A stretch of 64,000 bases of DNA from Maniola hyperantus (lineage: Eukaryota > Arthropoda > Insecta > Lepidoptera > Nymphalidae): positions 7,626,001-7,690,000 of the forward strand of contig NC_048554.1 in assembly GCF_902806685.2 (NCBI RefSeq). Direction: 5' to 3'. Below, piece by piece: positions 10,555 through 22,233 of this stretch. Positions within the stretch are counted from its first letter, which is position 1. Each line of letters opens with the position of its first letter. Position numbers and translations under genes: made by a program. The notes under the pieces were generated by a model, which saw only the letters and a list, made by a program, of their open reading frames with translations, was not told the origin of the DNA and did no database searches.

Positions 10555-12102
10555 GGCTGAAGCAAACCGGGGCTCCAACGTAATGAAGGCGTAATCGGAA
10601 AAATTCAATTTTTACACCAGATCAAACAACCGAAAATAGGTATTTAAATATTATAAAATAATATAACTTTAGCGTGGGTTAGCAAAGAAGGTAAATTAAT
10701 AACTTTTTAATTTTTTTTAATCTTATGTAAAATAGATTTATTTCGATTAGATACTTTATTCGATTGGAGCGTCGAACATAACGCGACGGTAAACGACATA
10801 CATTGCAGTCTAAAACATTTTACCTGCAATACGAAGAACTACAATGAAGGTGTTTGAAAATGGAAAACGCGCGTAGGACTTTTTTCTTTACGCGTTTCAC
10901 TTTGAAATGCTTCAAATAGTTCCTTGCAAGTTTTAGGTAACTAAAACTACGTTCAAAACAAATCGGTTAGTGCCATGATATCGCGACGCAGTATAGTTAC
11001 CAGGTAGTTACTAGCCTCCGTCGTACGTTGCGTGTTTCAGGCTTAACAAAAACTTTTCAGTGCCGCAATTTAATTCAATAAAATTCTTACCTATCTAAGA
11101 AAAAACTATTGTCTGAACCGTTAATTATTACTATTGTTCTGATTATCATCTCATACTTTTAAAACAATAAAATTACATTTTCCTCATAATATAAAAGACT
11201 AATAATATTACCAACGGTAAACAGAGTTCTAAAAACATGAAATTGTAATTTATCCCATTCAAAGAAAATAAGTTTTTAAACAATTTAAGATTCCTATTTT
11301 AATATAAGATCATCATGATAAACTATGAATTAATTGGGTGAACTTGCTGTGTAGAATTAGATTCTGTGTAATTTTATGATCTCAAATTGTTATGGATAGT
11401 TTAGATCTAAGTATATTGCCAAGCGATATTGTGATGTTAAGAATGGTCTATTGTTTGATGCTTATTATTTTCTAGTAATTCTCTAAGGAAATCTAGTTTT
11501 AAGTAAAGTTACCGGTAGTAGGATAAATTTACATCGTATTAAATATTTAATTTTAATAAAGTAGAGTACTTGCTTTATTGTAGTGTAGTAGTGATAGTGC
11601 GAGGTATTTTTGTAAAACTAAGAATAATAATTCATAGATTAAAAGTCCATTTGCCGTTTATTGCAATTATTTTATTATGTAGTTTATATTTAAGTAAGTA
11701 AGTATATATAATGTTAATTAGTCAGTCTTTCTAATAAAACTGTCCACGCTGCTTAACTAGATAGGTAAATTGCAGTTACACAGTCATAAACGTGTATAAG
11801 ACGTGAACATACAATTTTGTAAATTATTATTATTAGGGAGGGCTGATTAATTATTTTAAGTAAGTATTACAGTTTAAGTAAGTAGTAGAACAATACCAAA
11901 ATATTGGTAAAATTCGATATTTATAATGTATGACCTACTTTTCTACACACCTACTTGGAGTTTCAGTATAGGCCAAGGATTTTGCATTTACATAATATTA
12001 TGTTAGGCAACGTTTTTAAACTCAAAGGCAAACGTGTAATAATAGGAACTATAAAATGTAAAGTACATAATTATTCCAAATAATAATATTATATTAATTC
12101 AG
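10555..12102. other. AT-rich sequence after the first gene; nothing recognised
   Basis: About 1.5 kb of AT-rich DNA with several AATAAA-like motifs (for example near 11168 and 11735) and no open frame with protein-like content. Part may be 3' untranslated region, if the AATAAA at 10549 is not the one used. Confidence 0.4.
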
Positions 12103-12536
12103 TTTTTAGGGTTCCGTACCTCAAAAGGAAAAACGGAACCCTTATAGGATCACTTTGTTGTCTGTCTGTCTGTCTGTCTGTCAAGAAACCTAGAGGGTAC
12201 TTCCCGTTGACCTAGAATCATGAAGTTTGGCAGGTAGGTAGATCATATAACTGAAATGTGGGGAAAAATCTAAAAACTAAAAATTTAGGGTTAGGTCACA
12301 CAAAAAAAAATTAAATTGTGGTCATGAACTAATAATTAGTATTTTCAACTTTCGAAGTGAGTGACTATATCAAGTGGGGTATCATATGAAAGGTCTTCAC
12401 CTATACATTCTAAAACAGATTTTTATTTATTTTTATGCATCATAGTTTTTGAATTATCGTGCAAAATGTCGAAAAAATACGACTGTAGTACGGAACCCTC
12501 ATTGCGCGAGCCTGACTCGCACTTGGCCGGTTTTTT
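12103..12536 (+). repeat. Family A repeat, complete copy
   Basis: Begins TTTTTAGGGTTCCGTACCTC, has GTCTGTCTGTCTGTCTGTC, then ACTTCCCGTTGACCTAGAAT, CATGAAGTTTGGCAGGTAGG and a closing GTACGGAACCCTCATTGCGC with GACTCGCACTTGGCCGG. The two ends (GGGTTCCGTAC and GTACGGAACCC) are inverted relative to each other, and a small hairpin (GCGAG-CCT-GACTCGC) lies near the 3' end. Short frames across it are not genes. Confidence 0.85.
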
Positions 12537-13546
12537 AGAAGTGATTCCAATGTTTTGGGATTGGTTATTACTAGATTCGGAAGTATGAATAAGCGTGTAC
12601 GTAACTGATTTCAAGTAATTTAAGAGTCGTTAGTAGGGGCGGCGACAGTTAAAATATTATTCAGAGCAGATATTGCAGCAGTCAATCGCTACAAGCTATA
12701 ACTGCAACCTGCGGTCTAACTGCAACCTTCCTTTCAGTGCCATACTCGAGACCGCTTGAATAGTTGACCGTTCTAATGGTCTGTGAACGTTATTTACCAA
12801 CCAACTGCTCAAGTTGCCCATGTGTGACTGCTCTTGGGGGTCCGGTACGGTGCACTGATTCCATCATGGACCATCATGAGAGCAAAATTTTGCTTGGGTG
12901 GGCCTGAACAGAAGATTAGAGAAGATTCTAAACACATGATTGCTTGTAGCCTAGAATGGTACAAGGAGGTACAGTACAACGATTGTACCCTTTGTAACTC
13001 TCAACCAACGACCTAAGCACAAGACGGGCCATTCTAAACAATTTTTTTGTAGGCTGCAACTTGTTTTTGCTTAGATTGATGTCCTATTGATATTAGTACT
13101 ATTTTGACATGGAAGATGATTTTTATTTGAAATAGCCCGTCTTACCTACTTATACTAGGTGCTTACTTTAGTTCAATGCTCTCCCCCTGTCGCAGCCTCA
13201 AGTCGTCGATTAAAATAAATGTATCAGGAGTCGGACGTACCTGGATTTTGTAGGAAATGTCAGTAAGAAATGTTCTATGTACATATTGGATGGAACTGCT
13301 CGTCGGAGTACTTTAGTGGAGCCAGGTTCATACAGAAATGACTGTGAGCGAGGTATGCTAGCTCCAACACGTTTTGATAGAGAAACCAATAATGCAAGCA
13401 TGGATTATCAGGATATTGATTTTTGTTTTTAAATAAAGAAACTTAACGCAGAGTTGTCGTACCTATGCCTATCTGCAATTTCCGATGGCGGAACACCACT
13501 ACTCACAAGAGGCACACCGCACAAGATGCGCACACAACATATTTCT
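12537..13546. other. No feature recognised
   Basis: Unique-looking DNA between two repeats. Short open frames (12834-13016 on +, 13210-13401 on -) show no family motif, signal peptide or splice pattern. Confidence 0.35.
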
Positions 13547-13776
13547 AACTAGCTTATACCCGCAATTTTGTCCTCGTGGACTATACAAGCTTCAAACCCT
13601 TATTTTAACCCCTTAGGGGTTGAATTTTTAAAAATCCTTTCTTATCAGATGTCTACGTCGTAATAGATATCTATCTGCATGCCAAATTTCAGCCCGATCC
13701 GTCCAGTGGTTTAAGCTATCCGTTGATAGATCAATCAGACAGTCAGTCAGTCAGTCAGCTTTTCCTTTTATTTATG
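13547..13776 (-). repeat. Dispersed repeat, family C, minus strand
   Basis: ACTAGCTTATACCCGCAATT, then ACCCCTTAGGGGTTGAATTT, CTGCATGCCAAATTTCAGCC and a GTCAGTCAGTCAGTCAG microsatellite ending CTTTTCCTTTTATTTATG. This copy gives the reference sequence (GCCAAATTTCAG) for the insertion site described at 38939. Confidence 0.85.
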
Positions 13777-14252
13777 TAGACGTCAGTAGAGGTCGACGTT
13801 GACGTGATCTCTGCTTTAGTTTTTCATTCGCTTATTTACTGCTGTAATTGTTACAGCAGTAAGAAATGTCTCTCATGCACTTCTTACAGGATTTGTTAAT
13901 CTTGCGCCTCCTGTCGTAAACTCATCTTCCCGACATCCAACAGAAGATTATATCGTGATTTGACGACACGATACAAATTCGCCAAATTGACACCAACTCC
14001 AAAAATAATACCCCATAGACGGTAATTTCTTTAGTCAAGTCATTTCCCAAGGTTCGTAGTGCACCACTCAAACATCGGCGATGTTATATTTTTTTTTTTA
14101 ATATTGATTCTTAGCGTTAGCGTTAATTCTTAGGCTAGGTAAGTACGTAACTAAGTACCAAAAGCGTCTCATAAAATTGCCAACCTCAAAGAAAAAGTAA
14201 ATAGACATGAGAAACAAGTTCTATTAAAAAGCATTTCATATCATTCTTAGTA

Positions 14253-14438
14253 CAGTACGCGGCAGAAAATAATGTAGGTACATCGGCCTTTAGTATGATA
14301 TTTCGGCTTTGTAGTGCGTTGTCTCTGTCACTCATACCTATATGACGTTTTGTCGGTCTCAACGACAGAGAAGGCTCTTAAAACCCGCTATCTCCTTCTA
14401 AAGGTCGATGTACCTATATTATTTTCTGCCGCGTACTG
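14253..14438. mobile_element. MITE with Tc1-like ends, copy 1
   Basis: A 186-bp element flanked by TA (14251-14252, 14439-14440). Its ends are inverted: CAGTACGCGGCAGAAAATAA at the left and its complement at the right, with pairing continuing imperfectly through CATCGGCCTTTAG / CTAAAGGTCGATG into the centre. CAGT ends with TA duplications fit a Tc1/mariner-mobilised element. It has no coding capacity; the open frame crossing it is accidental. The second copy is at 31216-31396. Confidence 0.9.
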
Positions 14439-14440
14439 TA

Positions 14441-16473
14441 CCTTCTTTGACCTGCTTGAACGTCGAAAACCATTCCATCTCAGCTATTTGATGGCTTTAA
14501 ATTTTTGCACAGACATGCGGAATGGTTGATAGTTTCTATGTGCTGAACCCATAAATAATTTCTCTGTAAGTACTTATTTATGTTTGCATGATAAAAAGAC
14601 AAATTGATATTATCTGATAACACCACATTGCCAGACCTACCCAAGAACCTGTATGTGGTACCTAGTTACCTACCAGGTACCACAAAACGAGATATTCCGA
14701 ACAAAAAATTTCCTCTGTTTTGCTTACAAATTTGTCAAGTGTCATAATATATTTAAGCTTCATAGAACACGACTTTTGTTTGAAATAACCCTTCCATAGG
14801 TACCAATTTACTTCAAATTAACTATCTATAATACCTACAGATGCCATAACACACAAACTAATTCCTTCACCTACATTCTCCTCTATGTCTACATAAAATT
14901 ATCTCATATTCATCCTAATTAAGTATAATATCTTAAAGCAGTTTATTGAATATTAAGCTGATAAGTCCGATATTTTGTAATAAAAATAAAATATAAATCA
15001 AGTAAGTATTGATCTAAGAAGTAAACGTCCAGTATCGCACTCCCTCCAGTGTTTATACACATGATTTTGTACAAAGCTAGGAGATTTTTGGATTGCTCCA
15101 TATAGCTTTAGATTACTAAGAGTTCTACGAAAAACGTGAAAAATTAAATTAAAAAATCCTCGCGTACTTTAAATTTTAATATTATGTCAGTAATTTGTAT
15201 TACGTAAGTTGTACTTTAGTTTATTGGCAAAAATACTTGTAGCCAGTTCTCCTAGTTTCCCATAATCAGGCTGGCATAAAATACCTACACTACTCTCACT
15301 TTTCTCTTTAAAATCAGTAAGGACCTAAGTCTTGGGATAAAGAGTTAGCAAATGGTTGTATTATTGACTTAGTTTTCTCGATGAAAAGGGAAACTGCAAG
15401 AAAACAAAGAAGAAGCAAGCATTCCTGAGTCTTGACTGATTTATTTCGTGCACACGATTGCTTGGAGTTCGGACCAGGGTTGTTGCGGATGACAATATTT
15501 TAACATCCACGGATGCAGATGCGGATTATTAGAAGTACACATCCGCGAAGGAGGATGCGGATGTCTGAATTAATGCGAATGTTCCGCATTTGCGGATGCA
15601 GATGCGAATATGCGTAACACCCCTGTGGTTTGAACCACGGAGTTACTCATGTGGTTTGGTCTATCTATATTTTTTATTTATTTTTATTGTTACTTTCAGT
15701 AAACTAAGTATATTATTATTTTTGTTACTTTATTGCTGTAGGATTTACATATAATTATAAGAAAGTTGGTTGTGATATTTTTAATCATCGATTTCTGTTT
15801 AAAATTAGAATACACTTTTTAACATTATAACACGTTTTTATTTAGCTCTTATGTTTTAATTTTTACTTAATTGTGTAAACTATGTATTTAAATATTTTTG
15901 TAAAAATAAAATGTTAGTAGGCAATAATTATCAGATAAATCGTGGCTAATGTAAGCTTAATAGTTAAGATGAAAGTATCGAAATAATTGGATAATCATTA
16001 AATGATGACGTCACGTAATTATTAATGTGAATCGAAAAATATTCAACTCTTTTATATGTTAACATTTACTTTGTAAATAGTTAGTAGATATGTCATATTT
16101 TACAAGTAATCTACCAACTAGCATTGAAAAAATAACGCTTAGGTATGTACAGCTTAATTAACCTGTATTGGTAAGTTGAGTAACTGAAAAAACCATGAAG
16201 TAAAACATACTTTAAAATATTTAATTTACAAACTCAATTCTGTATTTATTAGTTAAAAACGTTTATGTAAAGCAAGTGCCAAAATTAGGGAGCTTCTATG
16301 TAGATCTCAATGAAACTGTACATACATATTATTATAATTGCTTCTTACATGTCGTTATATGCATACCGGTATGATTACAATAAAACTATAAATATTATCT
16401 AAATGTAAAACATTGTTTGCTTTCTTCATTAAATCGCACAACTACCTACCTACTCGTGCCATTATATATTATA
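14441..16473. other. Intergenic DNA; no gene recognised
   Basis: AT-rich. A short hairpin TGTGGTACCT / AGGTACCACA sits at about 14653-14683. A degenerate GCGGAT array is listed separately. A TGACGTCA motif is at 16006-16013. No protein-like frame. Confidence 0.4.
15487..15620. repeat. Degenerate GCGGATG short-repeat block
   Basis: Repeated variants of GGATGCAGATGCGGAT and its complement CATCCGC within about 130 bp. It is an interrupted minisatellite that can form several small hairpins. Confidence 0.6.
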
Positions 16474-16635
16474 AGTCCCGCAAATTGCTAATGAGCGTGG
16501 CCGCCATGTTAGTGACGTCAGCACTAGACTGAAGTTTCGAGCTGATGGTATATTTTTATTTCGGCTGACGTCAAAATGACGTCATTTCGATGTTATTGAG
16601 ACATGGTTCCAGCGCAATAGCAAATTGCGGGGACT
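16474..16635. mobile_element. MITE carrying three TGACGTCA motifs
   Basis: A 162-bp element flanked by TA (16472-16473 and 16636-16637). Its ends are inverted: AGTCCCGCAAATTGCTAATG at the left, and at the right the complement of AGTCCCCGCAATTTGCTATT. Inside are three exact TGACGTCA palindromes at 16513-16520, 16566-16573 and 16577-16584. No coding capacity. Confidence 0.8.
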
Positions 16636-16684
16636 TATACTATGGGTCGACTTCATTAGTCTAAAATGAATGTCTTCGTAAGTC

Positions 16685-17080
16685 GATCGACCTCACTAGC
16701 GTAGTGGTAAACGGTGTAGGAACTCCCGGGTTCGATTCCCGGTAGGAGTAGTTTGGGAATTATAATTCTTTCTAAATTGGCTCAAATCTGGGCTAGTGGG
16801 AGGCTTCGGTCGTGGTTAGTTAGATACAAGTTACAACCCTACTGGCAAAGGCATCATCATCATCATCATCATCATCATCCGATAGACGTCCACTGCTGGA
16901 CATAGGTCTCTTGTAGGGACTTTCACACGCTTGCGCCGCCTGAATCCAGCAACTCCCTGCGACTCGTCTGATGTCGTCTCTAGGCGTCGATGAAGGCGTA
17001 CCGCCAAGCAATTTTTGATCAAATACCGCGTAGATATTATCATTAGAAGTTTTGTTATAGTAAAAACTGCCATATAAGCT
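16685..17080 (+). mobile_element. tRNA-derived SINE, third type, interrupted by a LINE 3' end
   Basis: The head has A-box-like TAGCGTAGTGGTAAACG and B-box-like GGGTTCGATTCCCGG. The body (AATTCTTTCTAAATTGGCTC, GTGGGAGGCTTCGGTCGTGG, CCCTACTGGCAAAG) breaks at about 16852 and resumes at about 17000 with TACCGCCAAGCAATT and AAAACTGCCATA. The order matches the uninterrupted minus-strand copy at 28110-28450. It is not a tRNA gene. Confidence 0.75.
16853..17000 (-). mobile_element. LINE 3' end fragment, minus strand, ATG-type microsatellite tail
   Basis: Minus-strand translation reads through RRVAGSCWIQAAQ to the end of a reverse transcriptase protein and passes into an (ATG)n tail, which is the (CAT)n at 16855-16878. 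The same family lies at 40393-40612 (minus) and an upstream part at 28826-28990 (plus). Open frames with runs of M or D here are this microsatellite. Confidence 0.75.
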
Positions 17081-17149
17081 GTTATCCAAAAATAATCCAG
17101 TGTAACAGTTATCCAAAATGGAAGCAATTTTGGATTATACCGCCAGTTT

Positions 17150-17515
17150 CTACCAGACCATCCTTATATTTTTCTGAAAGCTGAAAGTTTCTTTGCGTAT
17201 TGTCTCCAACACTTGGGCAACGTTTGTTTGGTTTTGGGTAGTAAAATTGTAAAAAATCTTACGTCAAAGTAGGTAGATATTATTTTTATTTTTTTCGGAG
17301 TAGTATTAGGTATCACGTCATGCATTGCCAGACAGTGTCGTGGGAACTCCCGCCAGACACCCTCAAACGTTAATAATTTATTAAACTTTAAAACTATCTG
17401 ACATTATCTCCCAAAACCACCATGATCCAAACAAACATCTAAACAAACGTTCCTCCCAGTGTTGGGGACAATACACAGATAAACTTTCAGCTTTTCTAAA
17501 ATAAGGAATAAAATC
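17150..17515. repeat. Inverted pair of a small MITE-like repeat
   Basis: 17155-17275 carries on the minus strand the same block that 17395-17515 carries on the plus strand: AAACAAACGTT, CCCAGTGTTGGGGACAATAC, then AAACTTTCAGCTTT. Related copies are at 42160-42320 and 58110-58283. It may be a composite or a fold-back arrangement. Confidence 0.6.
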
Positions 17516-18191
17516 GCTGCAAATAATACGAGTATTAAACACCAGAAGAGTATAATAATCAAACTAATATCACACCAATTTCATAACACTTAGTTATGCA
17601 TTTAACGTTAAATTGGCACTTATTCACACATTATCACTACAACTCACAAAACTAGTACAGTTGCAACTAGTTACTAGTACACTCCCTAAACATCTCAAAA
17701 ACTGTCTGCCTTCTAAAAATTATTGTTATGCCGTCTCGTGACGCCCCACTTTTTTGCGCAACGGCCTGGTTGTCCAACGCGGAAATGCAGCCAGTATTCT
17801 TGGCACCATTCCACGCGGGCATGATTTGTATAGTAATTAGATAATTTTAAATTATATTGTAAGATTAAAAAAAATGCAGAATAATTAATTCGAACATCAC
17901 TCACAGCGCAGTTTGCGTAAATTAAATCTAAGTAGGTATTTAACTATTTTTATTGACTGTTACAGGTTGGTACATATACATTTGGTTACCGTTGGTAAGT
18001 TTTCATGCTAACAGTCAGCCCTTCTGTTAACAGATGAGGCTATTAATCGCGGTATAAATTTTCCAATTGATTAATCTATAAAATATATTTTATTATAGCT
18101 CTGTGGCGTAACTGCTCTATGTTTGCGTATTTACCGCTTTATAACGAGTATGTCCTGTAACGAATCAGTAAGACAGAAACTACCGATCAGA
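17516..18191. other. Upstream region of the dehydrogenase gene
   Basis: AT-rich with no repeat I recognise. It should contain the promoter of the gene at 18192, but I can point to no clear TATA box or initiator. A possible mini-exon at 17966-17994 (acceptor TGTTACAG, donor GTAAGT) could be a 5' untranslated exon. Confidence 0.3.
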
Positions 18192-18968
18192 ATGGACTTC
18201 ACCGGTAAAGTAGTGCTCATCACCGGAGCAAGCTCTGGCATCGGCGCGTCCTGTGCTCTACATTTCGCGAAATTATCTGCCGAGTTAGCCTTAGTGGGTC
18301 GGAATGTGGAGAACCTTAAACGTGCCGCGAACCAGTGTGAGCAAGCGAGCGGAAGCAAGCCACTAATTATCATCGCTGATATAAGCGTAGAAGAAAACAT
18401 AACACGCATCATCAATGAAACTATAGACAAGTACGGAAGACTGGACGTTTTAGTGAACAACGCGGGAATCGTGAGCGTGGCTGGAGTCATGGATGATATT
18501 ACGAATTTTGATCGTTTAACTGCAACGAATATTCGAGGTCCGTATATTTTAAGTCAGCAAGCCATACCACACTTGATTGAAACTAAAGGGAATATAGTTA
18601 ATGTATCTAGTATAGTTTCCACTGTCCCGATACCAGATATGACGCCATATTGCATGACGAAAGCCGCAGTTGACATGTTTACGAAATGTGCAGCGTTGGA
18701 ACTTGCACCTAAAGGAGTGAGAGTGAACTGCGTGAACCCAGGCCCTGTTGAGACGGAGTTGTTTAAGCGGGCCGGGCTCGATGACGAAAGCAATAAGGGC
18801 CTATACTCAGGGATGGCTGCTTCAATGCCCTTGAGGAAATATGCTTTCAGTGAGGATGTAGCGAATTTGATTGTTTTCCTAGCTAGTGATAGTGCCAGCT
18901 GCATCACTGGCAGCCGCCACGAAGTGGATTGCGGCTTACATCTTGGCACTCCTCCATCATTTAAATAA
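18192..18968 (+). CDS. Short-chain dehydrogenase/reductase, classical type (FabG-like)
   Basis: 258 aa, about the usual length of a single-domain classical SDR (about 250), in one exon. Seen: cofactor-binding TGASSGIG at residues 11-18, NNAG at 89-92, catalytic Ser140, and Tyr153-x-x-x-Lys157 (YCMTK), with Asn113 completing the tetrad and an NPGPVET loop at 182-188. Arg37 at the end of the second strand suggests NADP(H), by analogy with the family. The enzyme is expected to be a cytosolic oxidoreductase of an alcohol, ketone or retinoid-like substrate; the substrate cannot be told. The C-terminal region, usually VDGG, reads HEVDCG. I chose the ATG at 18192 (MDFTGKVVLITG) because family members start there; an in-frame ATG at 18150 would add 14 residues. 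An AATAAA at 18968-18973 overlaps the stop codon by one base, so the real cleavage signal may lie further on. Confidence 0.93.
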   Translation: MDFTGKVVLITGASSGIGASCALHFAKLSAELALVGRNVENLKRAANQCEQASGSKPLIIIADISVEENITRIINETIDKYGRLDVLVNNAGIVSVAGVMDDITNFDRLTATNIRGPYILSQQAIPHLIETKGNIVNVSSIVSTVPIPDMTPYCMTKAAVDMFTKCAALELAPKGVRVNCVNPGPVETELFKRAGLDDESNKGLYSGMAASMPLRKYAFSEDVANLIVFLASDSASCITGSRHEVDCGLHLGTPPSFK

Positions 18969-18989
18969 ATAAAGAGCCAAACCTACAAA

Positions 18990-19205
18990 ATATGACACTA
19001 CCTATATACTTCTTTTTTTTGCACGGCAACAATTTTGATTTTTTTATTAGGCATTTGTTATTATAGCGGCAATAGAAGTAAGTACACACTTTGTTAAAAT
19101 ACCTATGACGGTTCATTAGATACAGCCCGCTGACAGATAGACAGACGGAGGGACAGCGGAGGGTCCCGTTGGCCCCTGCACCGTTCGGGTATGGAACCCT
19201 AAAAA
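18990..19205 (-). repeat. Dispersed repeat, family E, minus strand
   Basis: On the minus strand: TTAGGGTTCCATACCCGAAC, then GGACCCTCCGCTGTCCCTCC, GTCTGTCTATCTGTCAGCGG and GGTATTTTAACAAAGTGTG. It follows the dehydrogenase gene directly. Other copies: 34044-34312 and 63948-64000. Confidence 0.8.
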
Positions 19206-20043
19206 AGAAATGCAAGCAGTTTTTATTTTTTATGTAAAAGATATTTGTAAGTTCTTTGTAGTGATTTAGAGTTAAGGTAAAAAATATTGTATAAAGTATC
19301 ATTAAACATTATATCCAGTTAAAATATACCTAAACGTATTATGGATTTCCTAGTTTAGGGGTCAGGACTCTGTGAAGGTTTAATAATTTAATAAATATTA
19401 TTTCATTTCAGTTTTATTTCATTTCATAATTATTACCTACTTAATTATTTAGCTCTGCATATTATAGGTACTACCTAATTTCCAAAAACCTCAGAATCTA
19501 AGCTAAAAATGAAACGTAAAATGTACCTAGGCTTAAAAATGTCATAGGTATTATTGATTGTAAGGAAGATCAACAAAACTTTAAAAAATAAAAATCTTAA
19601 ATTCTTAAAAACAATTTTTTTATTTCGCGCAGTTTATTTGCTAGCGCGGTGCTAATTCAGTGAATATATTCATAGAATCAACCGATATTTCTTGATAATA
19701 TTTTAGGAAACAAAGCGAGAAATATTAAAATATGGTAAGTATCGTATCGAGGTAGAGAACAAAAGCTTTACAACGAAGATAAACAAAGTACAGCGGTTTT
19801 ACAAGAGTCCCGCTGAGGCTCGTTGGGATTGTTTTCCACGCAGGCTTTCAGGTAAGAATCCTCAGCTTTAGTGCACCCTTAGTATATTTGGCTATCTCCG
19901 TGCTCCCCCTTGACGGGACGCTAATTTTATCTTATCTGGCGTTAATTTCTTTCTTCATTATAAGTTATAACACGAATAACAATTGAGAATTCTTTATTTA
20001 AAATATTATTTTCTGTCTATTTACGAGTACTTATTTCACTAAG
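19206..20043. other. No feature recognised
   Basis: AT-rich intergenic DNA with no protein-like frame and no repeat I can identify. Confidence 0.3.
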
Positions 20044-20205
20044 CTTATTTCACACTACGGAATATAAATTATATTATAATCCGGTCAGAATAGATATTCA
20101 AGGTTACGAATAATTAGCAAAGGGATAAAAATTGGTACCTACGAATGTTGGGAACACCAATATATATAAATGAGTTGTAATTTATATCCCGTAGTGTGAA
20201 ATAAG
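20044..20205. mobile_element. MITE with inverted CTTATTTCACACTACGG ends
   Basis: The left arm CTTATTTCACACTACGGAAT with ATAAATTA pairs with the right arm ending CCCGTAGTGTGAAATAAG. About 160 bp and non-coding. The exact element edge is ambiguous because the inverted repeat runs into possible TA target bases. Confidence 0.7.
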
Positions 20206-20379
20206 AATTAAGGTCTGATTTTTCAATCACTGAATAAACTTTAACTGACGAGTGAATTAGCGATTAAAGTAGTCATTTTGACAGGTTTTCAATACAAAAA
20301 TAACAAAACGCAAAAGAAAATTGGGCCTTGAAATAAAATGCAGGCTCAAAAATAAAATGTCCTCAAGAGTAAGCTATCT

Positions 20380-20490
20380 CTGTGCCAAATTTTGTCATGA
20401 TCGGTTCAGTGGTTGGGCCGTAAATATAACAAACAAATAGAAAGAGTTACTTTCGCATTATAATATTACAATACTTAGTATAGATGCATT
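20380..20490 (+). repeat. Decayed family B 3' end
   Basis: GCCAAATTTTGTCATGATCG, GGTTGGGCCGTAA, then ACTTTCGCATTATAATATTA: the end of family B without its GACA microsatellite. Confidence 0.6.
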
Positions 20491-20727
20491 GAATTATAAT
20501 GTACTAACGTAATCACTTTATTGATAGTTCAAAGAACAGTTACAAAGATTTAAATATAGAAATCTTATAATAGTAGGTAGGTACTTATGTATTGAAAAAA
20601 TAATCGTTTCCATGCAGTGATGTGGTTATCTCCATGAGAAAATTTCAAAGAGATGGATTGCTTAAAAGCGATCTCTTTAGCTTACACTATGACACGCCTC
20701 TCAAGTCACAATATCAACAGGCGAAGT

Positions 20728-20890
20728 TTTTTTTTTTTAAAGAATATTAGCCATGTTAAATGACTAATATTCCCCTTTCCTCTCCAATTAAGCGTCAGGC
20801 TTGTGCTAGGAGTAGGTAAGACAATAGTTCGAACTTATACCAAAATAGATTTGAAGCCACTTTACTAACAAGCTATTGTGTCCTTTATAA
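20728..20890 (-). mobile_element. tRNA-derived SINE, second type, minus strand
   Basis: T-run then AAAGAATATTAGCCATGTTA, TATTCCCCTTTCCTCTCCAA and GCTTGTGCTAGGAGTAGG: the reverse of the copy at 52344. The tRNA-like head is decayed. Confidence 0.75.
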
Positions 20891-20895
20891 CATAA

Positions 20896-21490
20896 CTAGC
20901 TTCTGCCCGCGGCTTCGCCCGCGTGGCCTACAGGAAACAAATGGAATTTTTTTATTCAGAAACAAACATTATAACATCAGGACGCGCACCCTGCACCAGC
21001 ACCGAATAACACATACAACCTTCCAACCCCCATTTCATCCCTTTAGGGAGGGGGGATTTTCTCATAGTCGTTTCTTAGCCGACACATAACCTCAAGAAAA
21101 AACCTACTTTCCCAATTTCAAGTAATTAATATCAATAGGTAATTAAAACTGTCCCATACAAACTTTCTTCCCCTATTTTACCACCCTTATGGGCGAATTT
21201 TCCAAAACTCCTGAAATACGTATTTCTTCATTTGTGACAGAAAACCCAAATACCAATTTTCATGCAAATAACTTGAAAAATGACGGACTTTCATACAAAC
21301 TTCCATCCCCCATTTAACCCACTTAGGGGTGGAATTTCGAAAAATCCTTTCTTAGCTTACCTACTCCTAAACCTACTCTTTACAAAGAATAGACCCTCCA
21401 AATTTCATGTCTTTAGAACCAGCGGTTTAGGCTGTGCGTTGATATATATGTCAGTCAGTCAGTCAGTCAGGACTTTGAATTTTATATATA
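20896..21490 (-). repeat. Long diverged family C copy, minus strand
   Basis: Starts CTAGCTTCTGCCCGCGGCTT and ends with GTCAGTCAGTCAGTCAG before a TATATATATA run. It is longer than other copies because the segment around CCATTTNACCCNCTTAGGG is repeated three times (near 21030, 21170 and 21310), so it appears internally amplified. The open frame across 21280-21567 is accidental. Confidence 0.65.
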
Positions 21491-22233
21491 TAGAAGATCG
21501 GCTTATCTACGAGTACGCGCATGCTAATTTCCTCTTAATTAGAACAGTCATCTATTTTCCCGTGTAATGTCATTAAGTAGGGGCTGTTACGTTATCCTGA
21601 TTAATATCATCCCCTAATTTATACGCGAGAAACGTAACCGCGCCTTTGTGTTATTGAATCGAATCGCGTATTGTAATTACATGCCTCTTACATCGTAGGG
21701 TTGACAAAACTCAGTTTTTCAGATGTGTTGAATTAAGAAAGTTTTAGCATTATATTACGATCACATAAAATATTAGAAAACAATTTGATTAGGTTTAACT
21801 GAGCTGACTGTACCAAATTCAAGTTGTTTGTATTCATTTGCACAAATTATTTAAAGAGTGGTATCATTGTTTTTAATTAGGTATATGTATAAGTAGGTTA
21901 TACGTATACTTAAATTATATTTGCAAGGGATCTTTTGTATCATATTATTATGCCTGCCGATAATTGGAAACATGTAGAAAGGTCAGATTAGAACAATCTA
22001 TTTTGACCTTGCTATAACAGTCTGCCTTGATGGGCTATTCAAAATACCTTCATAACGTCGACACTACTCAAGCTAAATTGGACCCGTAACATCTCTTTTG
22101 GATTCATTCATTTACTTATTTTGTTTAACATAGGTAGCTACGTAACAGTCGCTCTATCACTGGTCTAGTACGGAAATCAGTACTTACGGGGGGAAAAAGA
22201 TTCTACTTTCTTTCAAAAAATATTACGCACAAT

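Noticed and set aside
16820..17127. Minus-strand frames with runs of M or D
   Set aside because: Translations of the (CAT)n tail and LINE fragment nested in a SINE.
17966..17994. 29-bp mini-exon between TGTTACAG and GTAAGT
   Set aside because: Could be a 5' untranslated exon of the dehydrogenase, but nothing else supports it and the coding exon has no clear acceptor just before its start.
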